Assembly (NCBI RefSeq): GCF_022180365.1
Contig: NZ_BQKV01000041.1
Coordinates: forward strand, 18,895-82,894
Direction of reading: 5' to 3'
DNA length: 64,000 nt
From: Faecalibacterium gallinarum
GTDB lineage: Bacteria; Bacillota; Clostridia; Oscillospirales; Ruminococcaceae
Positions 60,801 through 64,000 of the stretch are shown here, piece by piece. Position 1 is the first letter of the stretch, and every line of letters begins with the position of its first letter. The notes under the pieces were generated by a model, which saw only the letters and a program-made list of their open reading frames with translations, had not been told where the DNA came from and made no database searches. Position numbers and translations under genes: made by a program.

Positions 60801-61604
60801 TTAGTCCTCGTCTTCTTCCTCTTCGTCCTCGTCCTCGTCGCCCAACCCAAAGCGCGGCTTATAGAAAATCCGGCTCAGGAAGGTGCTGAGGAAGTAGAGC
60901 AGACACATGGGGATGGCCACCATGGTCTGGGAGAAGATATCCGGCGGGGTAATAACGGCTGCGATGAAGAAAATCAGCACGATGGCGATGCCGCGGCCTT
61001 TTTTCATCAGCTCAGGGCTTGCAATGCCCATCCGGGCCAGGATGATGGTGACCAGGGGCATCTCAAACACAACGCCGAAGATGATGAACACCAACAGGCA
61101 GAAGTTGAGATAGCTCTCAATGCTGATATTTGCAGTGATGTAATCGGTGCCTTCCAGGGATCCCAGGAAGTTCAGCATAAAGGGCAGGCTGATGGAATAA
61201 GCGAACAGCACGCCGATGCAGAACAGAACCAGGCCGAACACCAGCACCAGCCCGAAGAAAAACCGCTCGTTCTTTTTCAGGCCCGGCCGCGCAAAAGCAT
61301 AGATCTGGTACAGCGCCACCGGCACTGTAACCACCACCGCCGCGATCAGCGACAGCCGGAAATACTGGATCAGTTTTTCCTGGGGAGCGATGAACACAAA
61401 GGTGTAGTTTGCCTTCAGGCCCATAGCCGTCAACAAATCCACCAGCCGGTCCGAAATGGTCAGGAACACGACCGTAGCGACTACAAACACCACCGCACAG
61501 ACCAGCACACGGTTGCGAAGTTCCCGCAGGTGGCCGGTCAGGCTCATGCTGCCGTCGTCAGTCATAACTTCTGCAGCTTTTTTGTGTTTTATCTTTGTAG
61601 ACAT
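60801..61604 (-). CDS. tatC: Sec-independent protein translocase TatC
   Basis: TatC (267 aa) is the receptor of the twin-arginine system, which exports folded proteins. Six hydrophobic helices are present with the cytoplasmic N-terminal motif LTGHLRELRNRV and the loop APQEKLIQYFRLSL. The C-terminus ends in an acidic run (GDEDEDEEEEDED). The ATG overlaps the tatA stop by one base. Known substrates are not in the window. Confidence 0.96.
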   Translation of the reverse strand: MSTKIKHKKAAEVMTDDGSMSLTGHLRELRNRVLVCAVVFVVATVVFLTISDRLVDLLTAMGLKANYTFVFIAPQEKLIQYFRLSLIAAVVVTVPVALYQIYAFARPGLKKNERFFFGLVLVFGLVLFCIGVLFAYSISLPFMLNFLGSLEGTDYITANISIESYLNFCLLVFIIFGVVFEMPLVTIILARMGIASPELMKKGRGIAIVLIFFIAAVITPPDIFSQTMVAIPMCLLYFLSTFLSRIFYKPRFGLGDEDEDEEEEDED

Positions 61605-61798
61605 TATTCCTCGTCGCTGCCCTTCGTCTCGGCCTTCTTCTCGTTGGCGGGCTCAGCGTCATCGCCGTCGTCAATGCCTTCCTTGAAGCCCTTCATGGTC
61701 TTGCCGAACATCTTGCCCAGCTTCGGCAGGTTCTTGGGTCCAAAGATAATCAGGACGACGACCAGAATGATGATAAGTTCCTGTGTACCGATTCTCAT
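61604..61798 (-). CDS. tatA: Sec-independent protein translocase TatA
   Basis: TatA (64 aa) forms the pore-like component. One helix (QELIIILVVVLIIFGP, about 6-21) is followed by the hinge FGPKNLPKLGKMFGKTMKGFKEG (split), the amphipathic helix and an acidic, lysine-rich tail. AAAGGAG precedes the ATG. It is followed immediately by tatC. Confidence 0.95.
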   Translation of the reverse strand: MRIGTQELIIILVVVLIIFGPKNLPKLGKMFGKTMKGFKEGIDDGDDAEPANEKKAETKGSDEE

Positions 61799-61919
61799 AA
61801 TTTGCTCTCCTTTTGCTTGTTGCTTGGCTTGCGCCGGGTTCCGGCGGCTCTGAAACTATTGCAACCGCAGGCGCGGATGCTGCAAAACATTACTGCGGCG
61901 CGGGGCCGCGGGCCACAGC

Positions 61920-62483
61920 TCAGACCTTGGCTGCGGGCTTCTCCTCTGCGGCTTCCACAGCCTCGGGAGCTTCCTCGGCCGGGGCGGCTTCGGCGGGCTC
62001 TGCGGCTTCCACAGCCTCGGCGGGCTTGACCTCAGCCGGGGCAGCCTCGGCCTCCGGCTTCTTGTCCGCGGGGACAGGCTCAGCCTTCTCTGCGGTCTCG
62101 GCGGGGGCGTCGGTCACAGCGGGAGCCTCAGCGTCCAGCTCTTCCAGCTCCTCCACCGGCTCTTCCTCGGCCTGCGCGGCCTCAGCCTCGGTCTTGCTGG
62201 TCTTGCCGATGCCGACAAAACTCTTGGTCACGTCCTTCATGCTCTCATCGATATCCTTTTTGATATCCGTCAGGGGAGAGATAGCCTCCTTGAGCGGCTG
62301 CTGGATCTCGTTGAGGGGCTCGACGATATTCTCCTGAATGTCCTTGGATGCGCTGCTGGTGTACTGGCGCAGATCCCGCAGCATCTTGCCGAACTTACGC
62401 GCATACTGGGGCAGCTGATCCGGACCGATGAACACGAATGCCACAACGATAATGACAATCAGTTCGGTAATTCCGATCTTCAT
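61920..62483 (-). CDS. TatA/TatB-like twin-arginine translocase subunit
   Basis: This 187-residue protein begins MKIGITELIVIIVVAFVFIG, with the hinge GPDQLPQYARKFGKM and a long amphipathic helix, resembling TatB more than the 64-residue TatA. From about residue 95 to the end lies an alanine-, proline- and glutamate-rich tail with many EAA/PAE repeats. The ATG is 12 bases after AAAGGA; a GTG three codons earlier is closer to it. It heads the tat operon; a 121-base gap with a CGCCGG/CCGGCG hairpin (61832-61846) separates it from tatA. Confidence 0.85.
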   Translation of the reverse strand: MKIGITELIVIIVVAFVFIGPDQLPQYARKFGKMLRDLRQYTSSASKDIQENIVEPLNEIQQPLKEAISPLTDIKKDIDESMKDVTKSFVGIGKTSKTEAEAAQAEEEPVEELEELDAEAPAVTDAPAETAEKAEPVPADKKPEAEAAPAEVKPAEAVEAAEPAEAAPAEEAPEAVEAAEEKPAAKV

Positions 62484-62492
62484 AATGTACAC

Positions 62493-62793
62493 AATTCCTT
62501 TCCGTCTGCCGGCCCGCGGGGGATCCCCCGGCCGGTTTTTTGATGGGTGTCTGAGTATTTTACCCTGCCCGCAAAACAGAAGAACAGGTCTGAAACCCGC
62601 GCTCCAAAGTTACGAACACAGACAGTATACCATATTCTGCGGCAGTTCACCAGATGCTTTCTGCAGTTTATCTCCTTTTTCGGCAAAAACCAAAGAACAG
62701 GTTACCGCTACACTTTTATCAAAAAAATGCAGACGGAGTGTGAGACGGCCGTGAATTTTCTGTGAATATTTTGCGAAAGCGCCCCATTCGCCC
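62493..62793. other. Intergenic region before the tat operon
   Basis: This stretch of about 300 bases separates tatB-like from the DJ-1 gene. It holds the tat promoter below. The remainder is AT-rich without a convincing frame or RNA fold, and I see no terminator for the DJ-1 gene. Confidence 0.5.
62624..62629 (-). promoter_or_regulatory. Extended -10 promoter of the tat operon
   Basis: Minus-strand TATACT with TGG directly upstream. The motif TGGTATACTGTCT here is shared with the DJ-1 gene promoter. The leader would be about 135 nt. Confidence 0.6.
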
Positions 62794-63345
62794 TCAATGG
62801 CGGTAGGCAATGGCCGCTGCAATCCGGTCGGCTTCCTCGGCGCCGGCCAGCTGACGCACCAGCTCCAGACCGAAGGGAATGGCCCCGCCCAGGCCGTAAC
62901 TGGTAGTGATGTTGCCGTCCACGACCACCTCAACGTCCAGCACTTCGGCGCCGCCCAGCTTGTCCTGGAAGGATGCATGAGCCGTCGCTTTCCGGCCGTC
63001 CAGGAGGCCCAGCGCGCCCAGAATGCTGGGGGCGGCGCAGATGGCGGCTACCTTCTTGCCTGCCTTGCAGAAGGATTTGACGGTATCGGTCACCGCGGAG
63101 CAGGCGGCCAGGTTGGGGGTGCCGGGGATGCCGCCGGGCAGCACCACCAGATCCACGCCGGTATAATCCACCTCTTCGGCCAGGGCGTCCGCCGTCAGGG
63201 CAACGCCGTGGCTGCTGATCAGCTCCTTTTTGCCGGAAGCGGACGCCACCACCACCTCGACTTTGGCGCGGCGGAGTAGATCCACCACCAGAAGGGCCTC
63301 GCACTCCTCGGTGCCGTCGGCGAAAAAGACAACTGCTTTGCTCAT
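62794..63345 (-). CDS. DJ-1/PfpI family protein
   Basis: This 183-residue protein has the DJ-1/YajL pattern: ADGTEECEALLVVDLLRRA with the conserved glutamate, DLVVLPGG, and the nucleophile cysteine in VAAICAAPSILGALGLL. Members act as deglycases, chaperones or redox-stress sensors; the exact function here is not known. The ATG at 63345 has GGGAGG upstream; the frame continues beyond but without family sequence. Confidence 0.92.
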   Translation of the reverse strand: MSKAVVFFADGTEECEALLVVDLLRRAKVEVVVASASGKKELISSHGVALTADALAEEVDYTGVDLVVLPGGIPGTPNLAACSAVTDTVKSFCKAGKKVAAICAAPSILGALGLLDGRKATAHASFQDKLGGAEVLDVEVVVDGNITTSYGLGGAIPFGLELVRQLAGAEEADRIAAAIAYRH

Positions 63346-63381
63346 GGTAATAACCTCCCAGATTGAATTGTTTGTGTAGAC

Positions 63382-63387
63382 AGTATA
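63382..63387 (-). promoter_or_regulatory. Extended -10 promoter of the DJ-1 gene
   Basis: Minus-strand TATACT preceded by TGG. It faces the plus-strand promoter at 63408-63436, and the two regions form an imperfect inverted repeat (AGTATACC...AAATTC and GAATTT...GGTATACT). Confidence 0.65.
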
Positions 63388-63407
63388 CCACAAATTCCCG
63401 CGCAATT

Positions 63408-63436
63408 TTGATTTTTTTATGAATTTATGGTATACT
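63408..63436 (+). promoter_or_regulatory. Promoter of the 132-residue membrane protein gene
   Basis: TTGATT (63408-63413) and TATACT (63431-63436) are 17 bases apart, with a TGG extension. Confidence 0.75.
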
Positions 63437-63491
63437 TTCTGGCCGAAGGAACACCGCCCCCCGGGGCATTGGATAGACAGGAGAATCACAG

Positions 63492-63890
63492 ATGAAGCAA
63501 GAAAACCGGATGTTGGGCGGCCCCGGCCAGCCGCCCCGGGCCGAAAAATCCCTGAAAGAAGAGTTTGCCGAGCGGGAAGCCGAGCTCACCCCCGAAGAGC
63601 TGGCCCTGTTCAAACGCCGCAAAGAGGAGCTGACCGCCCAGTGGCTGCTGGTGGGCGGCTTCTGGGGCTGTGTGCTGGGGGCCCTGATCGGGCATTTCCT
63701 GCTGGACACCACCTGGCTCACCGGCATCTACACCGGTCTGCCCCTGGGGCTTTTGGCGGGCCTGGCGGCGGGCCAGATCTTCGGCGGTCTGGAAAAAGCC
63801 CTCATGCTGGAGCACATCGGCCGCTACGCCCGGCCGGACCAGACCCCCGCCCCCAAAGAAGGCGCCAAGGCAAAGCCGCCCCGCAGCTAA
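63492..63890 (+). CDS. Small membrane protein of unknown function
   Basis: I do not recognise this 132-residue protein. It begins MKQENRMLGGPGQPPRAEKS, has a charged helix (EREAELTPEELALFKRRKEEL, split) and two hydrophobic helices (about 50-72 and 78-98, the second glycine-rich GLPLGLLAGLAAGQIFG). It ends in a lysine- and proline-rich tail. ACAGGAG lies before the ATG. The pattern suggests a small inner-membrane protein with both ends in the cytoplasm. Confidence 0.8.
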   Translation: MKQENRMLGGPGQPPRAEKSLKEEFAEREAELTPEELALFKRRKEELTAQWLLVGGFWGCVLGALIGHFLLDTTWLTGIYTGLPLGLLAGLAAGQIFGGLEKALMLEHIGRYARPDQTPAPKEGAKAKPPRS

Positions 63891-63927
63891 ACCCTAAACA
63901 ACAACAAAACCGCCCCCCTTGATGCAT

Positions 63928-64000
63928 TGAACTGCACCCCATTTGTTAGACAGTATGGTATACTGGATAACAAGTGGGGTGTTTTATTATGCCAAAAGGA
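63928..64000 (+). mobile_element. Left end of a probable IS3-family insertion sequence
   Basis: TGAACTGCACCCC followed by TTTGTTAGACA (63928-63952) resembles the terminal inverted repeats of IS3-family (IS150-like) elements, whose ends have TG...CCCC...GTTAGAC. A TATACT with TGG upstream (63959-63964) and GTGGGGTG before an ATG at 63989 follow, as expected for the OrfA promoter and start. The element runs off the window. Confidence 0.6.
63989..64000 (+). CDS. Start of a probable IS3 OrfA (truncated by window)
   Basis: Only four codons, MPKG, are in the window. A GTGGGGTG lies 10 bases upstream. OrfA of IS3 elements usually encodes a helix-turn-helix protein. The assignment rests on the terminal-repeat-like sequence and on position. 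Confidence 0.4.

Overview
The window looks like chromosomal DNA of an anaerobic, GC-rich member of the Clostridia, most likely Oscillospiraceae (Faecalibacterium/Subdoligranulum/Gemmiger type). The grounds are the S10-spc ribosomal cluster with zinc-type S14, RqcH, TmcAL, acetate kinase, ATP-dependent PEP carboxykinase, a HrcA/CIRCE site, a BglF-like PTS and strong sigma-A promoters (TTGACA-N17-TATAAT, often with a TGn extension). The genus is an inference; no 16S rRNA is present.

Layout. 1-8534 (minus strand): 19 ribosomal protein genes from rpsJ to the first codons of rpsE, read from one promoter with a ~350-nt structured leader. 8636-12318 (minus): an RNA/ribosome quality-control operon, DUF1858 protein-trmK-Nif3-rqcH. 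12333-15581: a zinc-ribbon gene, then divergent ackA and tmcAL. 15745-23021: an Fe-S/FAD oxidoreductase, a YitT membrane protein and a C4-acid block (pckA; malic enzyme-fumarase alpha-beta) with a DtxR-type regulator. 23293-28879: an FKBP-like lipoprotein, CIRCE-controlled clpB with an elaborate leader, and a CNNM/CorC protein preceded by an attenuator-like element. 28981-32667: an RpiR regulator divergent from a PTS IIBC-esterase pair. 32819-35783: aguA-aguB (agmatine to putrescine) with a LysR gene. 35972-38678: a TraX-like protein and an autoregulated GntR-ABC exporter operon. 38806-39017: two tRNA-Ser genes. 39155-40249: a small membrane protein divergent from an S24 (LexA/CI-like) repressor. 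40434-46796: a cyclophilin, several membrane proteins, a MATE exporter, a kinase-like protein, a C39-like pseudopeptidase, and plsC with a 53-codon proline-rich gene.

46972-55167 is an eight-gene aromatic amino acid operon, pheA-aroB-aroC-aroEK-aroQ-aroF-aroA-tyrA. It covers the route from PEP and erythrose-4-phosphate to phenylpyruvate and 4-hydroxyphenylpyruvate. It includes an AroE-AroK fusion and an AroQ whose catalytic residues are largely missing. The remainder holds a tandem AAA ATPase, pullulanase, ROK glucokinase, a tatB-tatA-tatC operon, a DJ-1 family protein, a small membrane protein, and at the right edge what looks like the left end of an IS3-family element.

Most of the window is ordinary core genome. 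The features most worth following up are the degenerate AroQ inside a complete aro operon, the attenuator/anti-terminator candidate at 27489-27579, the S10 leader attenuator, the clpB leader (CIRCE plus a 20-codon ORF), the S24 repressor switch region, the C39-like pseudopeptidase, and the tandem AAA protein with a dead first ATPase domain.
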